Of a stretch of 64,000 bases of DNA, positions 9,790 through 18,177 are shown in pieces. The stretch comes from Sphingobium trunci. GTDB taxonomy: Bacteria > Pseudomonadota > Alphaproteobacteria > Sphingomonadales > Sphingomonadaceae. The translations under genes and the position numbers were made by a program. The notes beneath the pieces are model-generated. The model worked only from the letters and a program-made list of their open reading frames with translations. It was not told the DNA's origin and did no database searches. Position 1 is the first letter of the stretch. The number at the start of each line of letters is the position of its first letter. Location of the stretch: the NCBI RefSeq assembly GCF_022664535.1, contig NZ_JAKUJY010000001.1, positions 248,001 to 312,000 on the forward strand. The letters are read 5' to 3'.

Positions 9790-9954
9790 ATGACGATGGG
9801 CACATCTTTCGACCGCAGCTATTTCGAGGCGCGGCTGGACCGCAACCGCAGGCTCGCGGAAAGTTCCCGCAGTCCTGAGATCCGGGCGATCCACATGGAA
9901 TATGTGCGCCTGTACCAGCAGTTGCTGGAACAGAGCGTCCCCGTCCCGGCCTGA
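9790..9954 (+). CDS. Hypothetical 54-residue protein
   Basis: I do not recognise this gene. The ATG at 9790 is preceded by a strong Shine-Dalgarno (CCGGGAGG, 6 bases away), and the frame encodes a charged, probably helical peptide with FDRSYFEARLDRNRRLAESS and EYVRLYQQLLEQS. There is no signal peptide or membrane segment. It ends 16 bases before the stop of the convergent M16 peptidase gene. The good ribosome-binding site and soluble helical composition support a real gene. Confidence 0.6.
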   Translation: MTMGTSFDRSYFEARLDRNRRLAESSRSPEIRAIHMEYVRLYQQLLEQSVPVPA

Positions 9955-9970
9955 AGCCGCCGGGCGGCCG

Positions 9971-12862
9971 CTATTGCGCGGCGATGCCTTCAGGCAGGAC
10001 GACCGCCGACCAACTCTTGCCCGGCACCAGATATTTGGCGGCCAGCTTCTGGATGTCCGCCGCCGTCACCGTCAACATGTCCTGCGCCATGGTCTGCATC
10101 GCCTGGACATAGCGGGGATCATGGGTCGCCCCTTCCATCTGGTTCATCCAGAAGGCATTGCCCGTCCCCGCCCGCATCAGCAATTGCCGCATCGGTGCGA
10201 CGGCGCGCTGCAATTCATCATCGCTTACCGGATTTTTGGCGAGGTCCGCGGCCGTATCCTTCACCACGCCGTAGAAATATTTGACCTTGTCCGGCCGCAC
10301 CTGGCTGGTCACCAGGATGTAACCACCGCCCTCATAGGAAAAGGGCCAGTTATTCTGCACGCTGGGCGAATAGGCCGCGCCTTCGGTCGAGCGCAGCTTG
10401 TCGAACAGCCGGTCGTTGAAGATCTGCGTCAATATTTCGAGCTGCCGCGCTTCCCTGGTCAGGGCAAAGCCGCCTGCCGTCGGCCAGGCCATGACCGCCG
10501 CCGCCTGCTCCTTGTCTCCCTTGTGCCGCAGCACGACCGGCGTTTCGACATGGGCCGGGAAGCGCATCAGCCTGTTCGCCGCCGGAACCGGCAGGTCGGG
10601 ACGCGGCGGTAAGGCGCCGAAAGTCGCCGCCACCGCGGCAATGGCGTCATCGGCCTTCACTTGCCCGAAAATCTGGATCTCGATCGGCCCCGACGCCAGC
10701 AGCGGCTCCCATGTCGCGCGGAAGGCCTGCGGCGTCAGCCCGTCAATCTCGGCCCGGGACGGGGTGCGGAAACGCACATCCTTGTCATGCAGCAACCAGT
10801 TGAGATCGCGCGCCAGCACGCTGTCGGCCGCCCGCGCCATCGCATCATAGGCGACCCCAGCCCCGGTCTTGACCCGCGCGATCGGCGCCGGGTCCCATCC
10901 CGGCGCGAACAGCTTGGTCGCGAACAGCTGCAACTGGTCCTTGTAATCCGCCGGACGCGTCACCGCCTGCAATTCGAATGCATCGTCGTCGATGGAGAAA
11001 TCCATCCCCATGCGCCGCCCGTTGGTCAGGTCGTCCAGTTCCCGCTGGCCGAGCTTGCCGATCCCGCTCGCCACCAGCGCATAGTCGGCGGCCCAGCCCG
11101 GCACCGGCTTCGTCGGTGAAAAGGCCTGCTGCCCATGGCCGAAGCGGACGTTGATGCGCACCTTCTCCGTCTCCGCGTCATTGGCGAAGAGCGTCAGCTT
11201 GACGCCGTTGGAGAAGGTGACGCTCTCCATCCCCGGCAGGCCGACCGGCGTGCGCGACACGACCTTGCCCGGCGCACCCAGTTTCGGCAGGTCGGCCATG
11301 GTCACGGCCTTGTCGCCCAGCCGTGCATTGGTCGCCGCCTTGACCGGCGCCGCGACCGCCGCCGCCAGCTTCGCGTCGACGCCCGGCAGCACCTTTCCGG
11401 TGACCAGCATTGCCCGGAACACGCCTGCGGAGAACAGCCGCCTGGTCGAATCCAATATCTTCTGCGGCGTCATCGCCGGCTTGCCCGAACGGAAAATATC
11501 GAGCGCCGCCTGCGGGCTGACCGTGGTTTCGCGAATGTCCACCGCACTCACCAGATCGCTCGCCTGCTTGGCCCCGGCCTCGGTATCGGCATTTTCGACC
11601 TGGATCGCGAGCGCCGTGTCCATCTGCGCATATTCGCGGTCGATCTCGATCTGGCTGGGCGGCGTGTCCTTCGCATCCTCGATGATGGCGCGGACATCGG
11701 CCAGCGCCTTTTCCCAATTGCCGCCCGAAGGTACCAGGGTGATGAAGGTGCCGTCGGCCGAGCGGCTCACATCCTGCTGGTCCGCGCTCGCCTGCAGGAA
11801 GCTGCCGCCCGCCCGCGCCGCCTGCTCCAGCCTGCGGTTGACGATCTGAAGGGCCAGCATGTCGGTCAGCTTGTCCTGATTATAGACGATGGTGTCGGCA
11901 TGCGGCTTCCACGGCCGCAGCCACGCCATGGTAAGGCCGGTGGGCGCTCCCGGCTCGACCGTCACCCGCGTCGCAGGCGCCTTGGGATCAGGCTCGCCGA
12001 AATCGGGCAGCGGCGCGCCCTTGCCCGGCACCGTCCAGGACGCGAAATTATCCTTGATGAGCTGCTCCGCCATCGCCGGGTCGATGTCGCCCGCGATGGA
12101 GATCACCGCGTTTTCGGGCCGATACCAGCGCTGGTGGAACGCCTCCATCTTCGCCGCCGTCACCGCGTTCAGCGTCGCCACCGTGCCGATCGGGCTGTGA
12201 TCGGCAAGCGGCTGGCCCGCGAAGAAATGCTGCCGCGTGGCGTCGGAAATCCGCATCTGCGGCCCATCGCCCTCGCGCTTTTCGGCCAGCACCACAGCGC
12301 GTTCGGCATTCACCGCACTGTCCACGATGTTGGGATCGGCCATCATGCCCGCCAGGATCTTCAGGCTCTCGCCCAAGCTCGCCTGCGTCGCCTGCGGCAG
12401 ATCGAGCGCATAGGTCGTCCCCGTCGGCGTCGTCTGCGCATTGCTGTCGCTGCCGAAGGTCACGCCCAGCCGCTGCCAGATGCGCTTGGATTCGCCATCG
12501 GGCACATGGCGGGAGCCGCGGAAGGTCAGATGCTCCATGAAATGGGCGTAACCCAGTTCGTCGGGATGCTCCATCAGCGACCCGGCATCGATCCGCAGCC
12601 TGACCGAAACCTGGCCCGGCGGCACGCCATTGCGCCGGATCGCATAGCGCAGCCCGTTCGACAGTTCGCCGAAGCGCCATGCCGGATCGATCGGCACGTC
12701 GCTATTCTCATAAAGCCAGGGCCTCACCTGCGCCTTGGTCGATCCGGGCACGGCCGTATTGGCGACCGGGTCTGTCTTCGCGGCCAGAGGCGCGGAAACT
12801 CCCGAGAGCAGCAGGGCAAGGACGGACAGCGAAGCGGCAGGACGCCGGAAGGGAAAGCTCAT
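9971..12862 (-). CDS. M16-family zinc metallopeptidase, two-domain, secreted
   Basis: This is a 963-residue pitrilysin-family protease with an N-terminal Sec signal peptide (VLALLLSGVSAPLAA). The inverted zinc motif HxxEH is intact in YAHFMEHLTFRGS, and downstream acidic residues in the EKREGDG region would complete the site. Two M16 peptidase/inactive pairs fit the length; the second half has the usual decayed motif. It probably acts in the periplasm, degrading peptides. It stands alone, 112 bases downstream of the helicase stop on the same strand. Confidence 0.92.
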   Translation of the reverse strand: MSFPFRRPAASLSVLALLLSGVSAPLAAKTDPVANTAVPGSTKAQVRPWLYENSDVPIDPAWRFGELSNGLRYAIRRNGVPPGQVSVRLRIDAGSLMEHPDELGYAHFMEHLTFRGSRHVPDGESKRIWQRLGVTFGSDSNAQTTPTGTTYALDLPQATQASLGESLKILAGMMADPNIVDSAVNAERAVVLAEKREGDGPQMRISDATRQHFFAGQPLADHSPIGTVATLNAVTAAKMEAFHQRWYRPENAVISIAGDIDPAMAEQLIKDNFASWTVPGKGAPLPDFGEPDPKAPATRVTVEPGAPTGLTMAWLRPWKPHADTIVYNQDKLTDMLALQIVNRRLEQAARAGGSFLQASADQQDVSRSADGTFITLVPSGGNWEKALADVRAIIEDAKDTPPSQIEIDREYAQMDTALAIQVENADTEAGAKQASDLVSAVDIRETTVSPQAALDIFRSGKPAMTPQKILDSTRRLFSAGVFRAMLVTGKVLPGVDAKLAAAVAAPVKAATNARLGDKAVTMADLPKLGAPGKVVSRTPVGLPGMESVTFSNGVKLTLFANDAETEKVRINVRFGHGQQAFSPTKPVPGWAADYALVASGIGKLGQRELDDLTNGRRMGMDFSIDDDAFELQAVTRPADYKDQLQLFATKLFAPGWDPAPIARVKTGAGVAYDAMARAADSVLARDLNWLLHDKDVRFRTPSRAEIDGLTPQAFRATWEPLLASGPIEIQIFGQVKADDAIAAVAATFGALPPRPDLPVPAANRLMRFPAHVETPVVLRHKGDKEQAAAVMAWPTAGGFALTREARQLEILTQIFNDRLFDKLRSTEGAAYSPSVQNNWPFSYEGGGYILVTSQVRPDKVKYFYGVVKDTAADLAKNPVSDDELQRAVAPMRQLLMRAGTGNAFWMNQMEGATHDPRYVQAMQTMAQDMLTVTAADIQKLAAKYLVPGKSWSAVVLPEGIAAQ

Positions 12863-12973
12863 GGGCGCGCAGCCTAATGAGATTTTCCTGAATGGCCACT
12901 GACAAAGATCGCCGAAGGATGAACGACCTGTCCTATCCCCCGGCCATCCCGGATCATGACAGGGCGGAAAGCC

Positions 12974-14362
12974 TTACCGGCCGCCCGTCTTCTGCACGGC
13001 GCCCTTGTGCGCGCCGACGCCGCCGCCACCGCGCCGGCGGCGAAAATTCTTCTTCGCGGGCTTGGCATCGCCATCGGGCCGATGCGCCCGCTCGGCATTG
13101 CCGCGCTGCTGCTTCTGCTGGTCCTGATAGCGACGCTGTCCTTCGGCCCGCTTCGCCTTCTGTTCCGGCGTCTGCTCGCGCTGCTGGCCCTTGCGCTGCG
13201 GCGCGGCCTTGGGAAGGTTGCGCACCGCTTCCACGAAATTCTCAGGCAGGGGGACGATGTCCAGCTTCACCTTGGTCGTGCGCTCGATGGCTTTCAGATA
13301 GGGCCGCTCATCGTCCGCCACGAAGCTGATCGCAATGCCCTCGGCACCGGCGCGCGCGGTGCGGCCGATGCGGTGCACATATTGCTCCGGCACGTTGGGC
13401 AGCTCGAAATTGATGACATGGGACACACCCGACACATCGATCCCGCGCGCGGCGATATCGGTCGCGACCAGCAGCTTCACATGGCCGTGGCGGAAGGCCT
13501 GCAAGGCCGTGGTCCGCTGCGCCTGGCTCTTGTTGCCATGGATGGCGACGGCCTGGATGCCCGCACCCTCCAGGAACCGCACGACGCGATCCGCGCCATG
13601 CTTGGTCCGGGTGAAGATCAGCGCGCGGTCGATATCCTCGTTCCTGATCGTCAGGTTGAGCAGCGCCTGCTTCTCCATCTGGTTGACGAAGGTCGCCTGC
13701 TGGCGCACCCGCTCCGCCGTGGTCGACTGCGGCGCGACGCTCACCTTCACCGGGTCATTCAGGAACTGCGCGGCCAGCGCCTCGATCTCGCCCGGCATGG
13801 TGGCGGAAAAGAAGAGATTCTGCCTCTCCTTCGGCAACAGCTTGGCAATGCGCTTCAGCGGATGGATGAAGCCCATGTCCATCATCTGGTCCGCCTCGTC
13901 GAGGACGAAGATTTCAGTATCCTTGATGGTGAAGGCACGCTGGTCGATCAGGTCGAGCAGACGGCCCGGCGTCGCCACCACGATGTCGGCGCCACGGCCC
14001 AGCGCGCGAATCTGCTTGTTGATGGGTACGCCGCCGAACACGACCTCCACCGAAAATTTCAGGAAACGGCCATAGTCGCGGAAGCTCTGGGCGATCTGCG
14101 CCGCCAGCTCGCGCGTGGGCGACAGCACCAGCATGCGGCAGCCCTGCAAGGGCGTAGGCTTGGGATTGCGTGCGAAATGGTCAAGGCTCGGCAGGGCGAA
14201 GGCGGCCGTCTTGCCGGTGCCGGTCTGCGCGATGCCGCAGAGATCCTTGCCCTTGAGCAAAACGGGAATGGCCTGGCTCTGGATCGGGGTCGGCGACCCA
14301 TATTTCTTGGCGGCGAGCGCCTTCAGGATCGGCTCGGCAAGGCCAAGGTCGGTAAATTGCAT
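12974..14362 (-). CDS. rhlE: DEAD-box ATP-dependent RNA helicase, RhlE type
   Basis: This RNA helicase starts MQFTDLGLAEPILKAL (Q-motif region) at 14362. It carries motif I AQTGTGKTAA, DEAD in VLDEADQMMDMGF, SAT in FFSATMP and motif VI HRIGRTARAG. The last 90 or so residues are Arg/Lys/Gln/Gly-rich and end in a basic RRRRGGGG-type tail that helps RNA binding. At 462 residues it fits RhlE-like proteins of alphaproteobacteria. The reading frame stays open above 14362, but the Q-motif start fixes this ATG. The long leader (14363-14704) may hold post-transcriptional control. Confidence 0.93.
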   Translation of the reverse strand: MQFTDLGLAEPILKALAAKKYGSPTPIQSQAIPVLLKGKDLCGIAQTGTGKTAAFALPSLDHFARNPKPTPLQGCRMLVLSPTRELAAQIAQSFRDYGRFLKFSVEVVFGGVPINKQIRALGRGADIVVATPGRLLDLIDQRAFTIKDTEIFVLDEADQMMDMGFIHPLKRIAKLLPKERQNLFFSATMPGEIEALAAQFLNDPVKVSVAPQSTTAERVRQQATFVNQMEKQALLNLTIRNEDIDRALIFTRTKHGADRVVRFLEGAGIQAVAIHGNKSQAQRTTALQAFRHGHVKLLVATDIAARGIDVSGVSHVINFELPNVPEQYVHRIGRTARAGAEGIAISFVADDERPYLKAIERTTKVKLDIVPLPENFVEAVRNLPKAAPQRKGQQREQTPEQKAKRAEGQRRYQDQQKQQRGNAERAHRPDGDAKPAKKNFRRRRGGGGVGAHKGAVQKTGGR

Positions 14363-14704
14363 GGAAATGAACTCACAAAGTCTGCCCCGGCGCCATCCGG
14401 CACGACCGGGGCGCAAGGCGGGTTACGAAACGACCCGCGTGAAAAGGGAAGCCTCAAAGCTTGGCGCAGACTTTCATTGGCCGGCTCCTGCGCCTGTTCC
14501 GGCCGGAGCGATCACGCTGCCAATCGCTGATGGGGCCGACAAGGCCCAACTGCTGCGCTGCAGCGCATATGGCGGCAAAGACAGGAAAAAGCAAGCGGCT
14601 CCTGAGGGTTTGTTGGGAAAGGCACCTTTCGGCGCATGGCGGGCGCCGCCTCGAAATGCGCTCTTCCGCGCGTTTCCCAACAAACCCTCGGGAACCGCGT
14701 GATT
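14363..14704. other. 342-bp gene-free stretch upstream of rhlE
   Basis: There is no convincing gene on either strand. It holds the presumed promoter and leader of rhlE and, at 14604-14689, an inverted-repeat element listed separately. The short open frames across it lack ribosome-binding sites and recognisable composition. Confidence 0.6.
14604..14689. repeat. Inverted repeat with AAATGCGC palindromic core (copy 1)
   Basis: GAGGGTTTGTTGGGAAA at 14604-14620 is exactly complementary to 14673-14689. Inside lies AAATGCGC-TCTTCC-GCGCGTTT (14654-14675), a small palindrome whose near-copies occur at 33160-33180 and 48323-48344. It sits between two minus-strand genes, just past the flavin-binding gene's terminus region and upstream of rhlE. 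It resembles a REP-like intergenic element; it could also end transcripts. Confidence 0.65.
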
Positions 14705-15175
14705 TCAAAGGGTCACTTCGACATGCTTGCCGCGCATCTCATCGCGCACGTCGCCGCCGAACATCTGCCGGAACATGCCGCCCAGCGACATGTCCGCGCG
14801 CCAGATTTCCGCATGCCCCAGATCGAAACGGAGCATCAACAGATGCGGGTCCTGCCGCCCGCCCGGATACCAGCTCGCAACGTCATGGGTCCAATAGCGA
14901 TCGATCACCGCCGGGTCCGTCTCCTCGACCAGCGTGCCGTCGATGCAGGCGAACAGGAAATGCCCCTTGGCCACGAACTGGGCCATCGCCGGGCCACCGG
15001 GCGCCAGCCGGTTTTCGCGCGTCGTATAGAACCAGAAACAATGGTTCGCGCCGGGATCGAGCTGCGCCGTCATCGGCATGCTATGCTCATGCGATCCCTG
15101 CAGCCCGACCATCACAAAAGGACTTTGCGACAATTCGGTCCAGAAACGGTGGCGGATATCGGACTCATTGCTCAT
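14705..15175 (-). CDS. Pyridoxamine-5'-phosphate-oxidase-like general stress protein
   Basis: This 156-residue protein is of the FMN-binding split-barrel type (COG3871 general-stress-protein-26 group). Recognisable parts are RHRFWTELSQSPFVMVGL at the start, HSMPMTAQLDP, CFWFYTTRENRLA and AQFVAKGHFLFACIDGTL. Family members bind flavin or similar cofactors and are often stress-induced; the substrate is unknown. The ATG at 15175 is preceded by GGGAGAGAAGAG, so upstream in-frame codons are not used. It is divergent from nfu. Confidence 0.85.
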   Translation of the reverse strand: MSNESDIRHRFWTELSQSPFVMVGLQGSHEHSMPMTAQLDPGANHCFWFYTTRENRLAPGGPAMAQFVAKGHFLFACIDGTLVEETDPAVIDRYWTHDVASWYPGGRQDPHLLMLRFDLGHAEIWRADMSLGGMFRQMFGGDVRDEMRGKHVEVTL

Positions 15176-15288
15176 CTCTTCTCTCCCTTCGATCTCACGG
15201 GACTCAATCGACGGCTGCAAGCGAAGTTCCGTCACGCAATTTAGCACGAAAGCTTGATCTTGCGCACGCATCTCTCCACATAGCGCGC

Positions 15289-15861
15289 ATGTTGATCGAG
15301 ACCGAAGCGACGCCCAATCCGGCCACCGTCAAATTCATTCCCGGCCGCGTGGTCATGGGCATGGGCACCCGCGACTTCGCGACGCCGGAGGAGGCGGAGG
15401 CCTCTCCGCTCGCCACGGCGCTGTTTGACCTGGGCGATGTGACCGGCGTGTTCTTCGGCGGCGACTTCATTTCGGTGACCATCGCGCCCGGCGCGCAGTG
15501 GAGCGACGTGAAGCCCGACATCCTCTCGATCCTGCTCGACCATTTCTCGGCCAACATGCCGCTGTTCACGCCGGGTTCGGCCGGGGAAATCGTCGTACCG
15601 GCCGAGGAGGAATTGTCCGACGATCCCGAAGACGCCGAAATCGTCGCGCAGATTCGCGAGCTGATCGACACGCGCGTCCGCCCGGCGGTCGCCAATGACG
15701 GCGGCGACATCATCTATCGCGGCTTCGACAAGGGCACCGTCTATCTGCGGATGCAGGGCGCCTGTTCGGGATGTCCATCCTCCACCGCGACGCTCAAGAA
15801 CGGCATCGAGCAGCTGCTGAAACATTATGTGCCGGAAGTGACCGAGGTTCGCGCCGTCTGA
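15289..15861 (+). CDS. NifU-family Fe-S cluster carrier (Nfu)
   Basis: This is a scaffold/carrier delivering 4Fe-4S clusters to apo-proteins. The 190-residue protein begins MLIETEATPNPATVKFIPG, the conserved start of the Nfu N-terminal domain. It ends with the NifU C-terminal domain, whose cluster-binding CxxC lies in MQGACSGCPSS. Both domains are complete. In sphingomonads this gene commonly precedes tsaB, as here. The upstream frame is open, but the conserved start fixes 15289. Confidence 0.95.
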   Translation: MLIETEATPNPATVKFIPGRVVMGMGTRDFATPEEAEASPLATALFDLGDVTGVFFGGDFISVTIAPGAQWSDVKPDILSILLDHFSANMPLFTPGSAGEIVVPAEEELSDDPEDAEIVAQIRELIDTRVRPAVANDGGDIIYRGFDKGTVYLRMQGACSGCPSSTATLKNGIEQLLKHYVPEVTEVRAV

Positions 15862-15961
15862 CGCCGCGCAACAGATGCCGCCCGGCCGATTGGCAAATCG
15901 CTTCCGATCGACTAACCGCTAATCGAACAGGTATCGGACGGGCGGATTACAGGGGTTTTCT

Positions 15962-16612
15962 TTGCGCATATTGGTCATCGATACCGCGACACAGGCGCTG
16001 TCGGTGGCGCTGCTCGATGACGGCGCGCCTGCCGGCCATTTTCACCAGATCGTCGGGCGCGGCCATGCCGAAGCGCTGCTGCCCGCCATCGCCTCCATGC
16101 CGGATGGCGGCCGCGCCGATGCGATCGCCGTGGATGTCGGCCCCGGCAGCTTCACCGGCGTCCGGATCGGCATAGCCGCCGCCCGCGCCCTTGCCCTCGC
16201 CTGGAACATTCCCCTGCGCGGCTACAGCGCCCTGTCGCTGATCGCGGCCAAGGCGGCCGCGGGACATGGGACGGGGCATCAAGGCAGGCATGAGGGAGGG
16301 TCGCTGACCGTCGCCATCACCGGCGGCCATGGCGAACTGTTCTGGCAAAGCTTCTCCGGCGACGGACTTTTGGCGACCACGCCTCCCGCCTCCACCGCGA
16401 TCGCTGTCCTGGCCGGGCAGATCGCCGATCCCGTCCTTTACGGCACCGGCGCCCAAGCGCTGGTCACGGCGCGCGGAGCAGGCACCGCGATCAGCCTCTA
16501 TCCCGATGCCGCCGATTATCCGCTGATCGCCGCCCAGCCGCCCCTGCCCCCTTCGCCCATCTATTGCCGTGGCGCCGACGCAAAGCCGATGGCGCAGCGG
16601 GCGGCATCATGA
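15962..16612 (+). CDS. tsaB: tRNA threonylcarbamoyladenosine biosynthesis protein TsaB
   Basis: TsaB is a partner of TsaD in making t6A37 on ANN-decoding tRNAs. The 216-residue product starts at a TTG (15962) and reads MRILVIDTATQALSVALLDD, the ASKHA-fold start. It has the conserved HAEALLPAI and VDVGPGSFTGVRIGIAAARA segments. It overlaps rimI by ATGA, the usual tsaB-rimI coupling. Slightly short at the C-terminus compared with E. coli TsaB (231). Confidence 0.95.
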   Translation: MRILVIDTATQALSVALLDDGAPAGHFHQIVGRGHAEALLPAIASMPDGGRADAIAVDVGPGSFTGVRIGIAAARALALAWNIPLRGYSALSLIAAKAAAGHGTGHQGRHEGGSLTVAITGGHGELFWQSFSGDGLLATTPPASTAIAVLAGQIADPVLYGTGAQALVTARGAGTAISLYPDAADYPLIAAQPPLPPSPIYCRGADAKPMAQRAAS

Positions 16613-17088
16613 TCCCCGGCCTCTCCCTCGAAACCTATGACGATGGCGAACGCAACGCGATGAGCGATGCGATGGACGTGATGGCCCGCGCCTTCGATCC
16701 TGCCTATGGCGAGGCATGGACCCTGCCCCAACTGGCCGGAGTCATGACCATGCCCGGAACCTGGCTGACCATCGCCCGCGTCGATGCGGCGCCGCTGGGT
16801 TTCGCGCTGGTCCGGTCGGTGCTGGACGAATGCGAATTGCTCCTGCTGGCGGTCAGCCCGCTATGGCGCGGGCGCGGCGTCGGCGAGGCGCTGTTGCTCG
16901 ACAGCCTCAAGACAGCGCGCAGACGGGGCATTACGTCGATGAATCTAGAAGTTCGCGCGTCCAATACAGCGATCAGGCTGTATGAAAAAACGGGTTTCGA
17001 ATATGTCCACCGACGCCCCGGTTACTATCGCGGTAACGACGGACAACTTCATGATGCGTTGAGTTTTCGTCTCGATATGCTGAGATGA
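16609..17088 (+). CDS. rimI: Ribosomal-protein-alanine N-acetyltransferase (RimI-like)
   Basis: This is a GNAT acetyltransferase of about 159 residues. The acetyl-CoA-binding motif is in LLLLAVSPLWRGRGVGEALL, followed by TSMNLEVRASNTAIRLYEK and GFEYVHRRPGYY, the RimI hallmarks. It probably acetylates the N-terminus of ribosomal protein S18 and possibly others. Its ATG overlaps the tsaB stop (ATGA). Confidence 0.93.
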   Translation: MIPGLSLETYDDGERNAMSDAMDVMARAFDPAYGEAWTLPQLAGVMTMPGTWLTIARVDAAPLGFALVRSVLDECELLLLAVSPLWRGRGVGEALLLDSLKTARRRGITSMNLEVRASNTAIRLYEKTGFEYVHRRPGYYRGNDGQLHDALSFRLDMLR

Positions 17089-17200
17089 CGTAAATCGCCG
17101 CTTGCAAAACACATATGGCAGGTATAGCTGACCCCTACCGCTCCTGAAATGATTTTCCTTGGGCGGGTCGCACAAACAATTGCCTTCGCAAGGAAAAGAA

Positions 17201-17623
17201 ATGGAAATCGAATCCGCGCAGAGCGAACTGCTCATTACTTTGACGTCGGACATTGTGGCGGCGCATGTCTCCAACAACAGTGTCGCCGTCTCTGACGTGT
17301 CTACCCTGATCCAGAATGTGCATGCCGCGCTTTCGGGCCTCGCGACCCCGGCCGCCGCGCCGGAAGTGAAGCCGGAACCCGCCGTGTCGGTCCGTTCTTC
17401 GGTCAAACCGGACTACATCATCTGCCTGGAAGACGGCAAGAAGCTGAAGATGCTGAAGCGGCACCTGATGACCCATTATCAGATGACGCCGGAGGATTAT
17501 CGCGCCAAGTGGGGCCTGCCCGCCGACTATCCGATGGTCGCCCCCAACTATGCCGAACAGCGCCGCAGCCTGGCCAAGAAGATCGGCCTGGGCACCAAGC
17601 GCCGCCGCACCCGCGCGAAATAA
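17201..17623 (+). CDS. MucR/Ros-family transcriptional regulator
   Basis: This 140-residue DNA-binding regulator has the Ros/MucR zinc-finger-like domain in its C-terminal half: CLEDGKKLKMLKRHLMTHY, then MTPEDYRAKWGLPADYPMVA. The ligand set reads C75-x2-D78-x9-H88-x3-H92, so the second Cys of the classical finger is Asp. The ATG at 17201 follows AAGGAAAAGAA. MucR proteins control exopolysaccharide, motility and cell-cycle genes in alphaproteobacteria; targets here are unknown. It is followed by a terminator at 17655-17684. Confidence 0.94.
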   Translation: MEIESAQSELLITLTSDIVAAHVSNNSVAVSDVSTLIQNVHAALSGLATPAAAPEVKPEPAVSVRSSVKPDYIICLEDGKKLKMLKRHLMTHYQMTPEDYRAKWGLPADYPMVAPNYAEQRRSLAKKIGLGTKRRRTRAK

Positions 17624-17654
17624 GCCGCCGGACTTCAGGCCGAAAGCCATCGAC

Positions 17655-17684
17655 AAAGGGGTGCGTGGACTGCGCGCCCCTTTT
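17655..17684 (+). terminator. Rho-independent terminator after mucR
   Basis: AAAGGGGTGCG pairs with CGCGCCCCTTT (one G-U type pair) around a short loop, and the right arm runs into TTTT. It is 30 bases past the mucR stop and separates it from fur. Confidence 0.75.
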
Positions 17685-17747
17685 ACATTGGGGGAAAAGC
17701 CGCTAGGCTTTCACCGAATTAGCCATATTCCAGCCAAGTGAGCCTGC

Positions 17748-18170
17748 ATGAACCGCAAGATCGACGTTGAAGCCCTATGTCATGAAAAGGGCCTGCGCAT
17801 CACAGAACAGCGCCGCGTCATCGCCCAGGTGTTGAGCGACGCGGTCGATCATCCGGATGTCGAGGAACTGCATCGTCGCTCGGCCGCCATCGATCCGGGC
17901 ATTTCGATCGCCACCGTCTATCGCACGGTGCGCCTGTTCGAAGAAGCGGGCATCCTGGAGCGCCACGATTTCGGCGACGGCCGCGCCCGCTATGAGGCGG
18001 CGCCCGAATCCCACCACGATCATCTGATCGATGTGGAAACCGGCAATGTGATCGAATTCGTCGATCCGGAACTGGAACAGTTGCAAAAGCAGATCGCCGA
18101 AAAGCTGGGCTTCCGCCTGGTCGACCACCGCATGGAACTGTACGGCGTCGCGATCGACCGCAAGAACTGA
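17748..18170 (+). CDS. fur: Ferric uptake regulator family protein
   Basis: This is a 140-residue Fur-family metal-dependent repressor. The winged-helix DNA-binding part includes GLRITEQRRVIAQVL and ISIATVYRTVRLFEEAGIL. The metal-binding part has ESHHDHLIDVETGNVIEF, the Fur H/H cluster, and further His in VDHRM. There is no C-terminal CxxC structural zinc pair, as in many alphaproteobacterial Fur proteins. Fur versus a manganese-sensing Mur role cannot be separated here. plsC starts 8 bases later. Confidence 0.9.
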   Translation: MNRKIDVEALCHEKGLRITEQRRVIAQVLSDAVDHPDVEELHRRSAAIDPGISIATVYRTVRLFEEAGILERHDFGDGRARYEAAPESHHDHLIDVETGNVIEFVDPELEQLQKQIAEKLGFRLVDHRMELYGVAIDRKN

Positions 18171-18177
18171 GGGCAGC

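Noticed and set aside
11135..12877. 580-codon open frame opposite the M16 peptidase
   Set aside because: The composition is Arg/His-rich, with no motif and no ribosome-binding site; it is a shadow of the peptidase gene.
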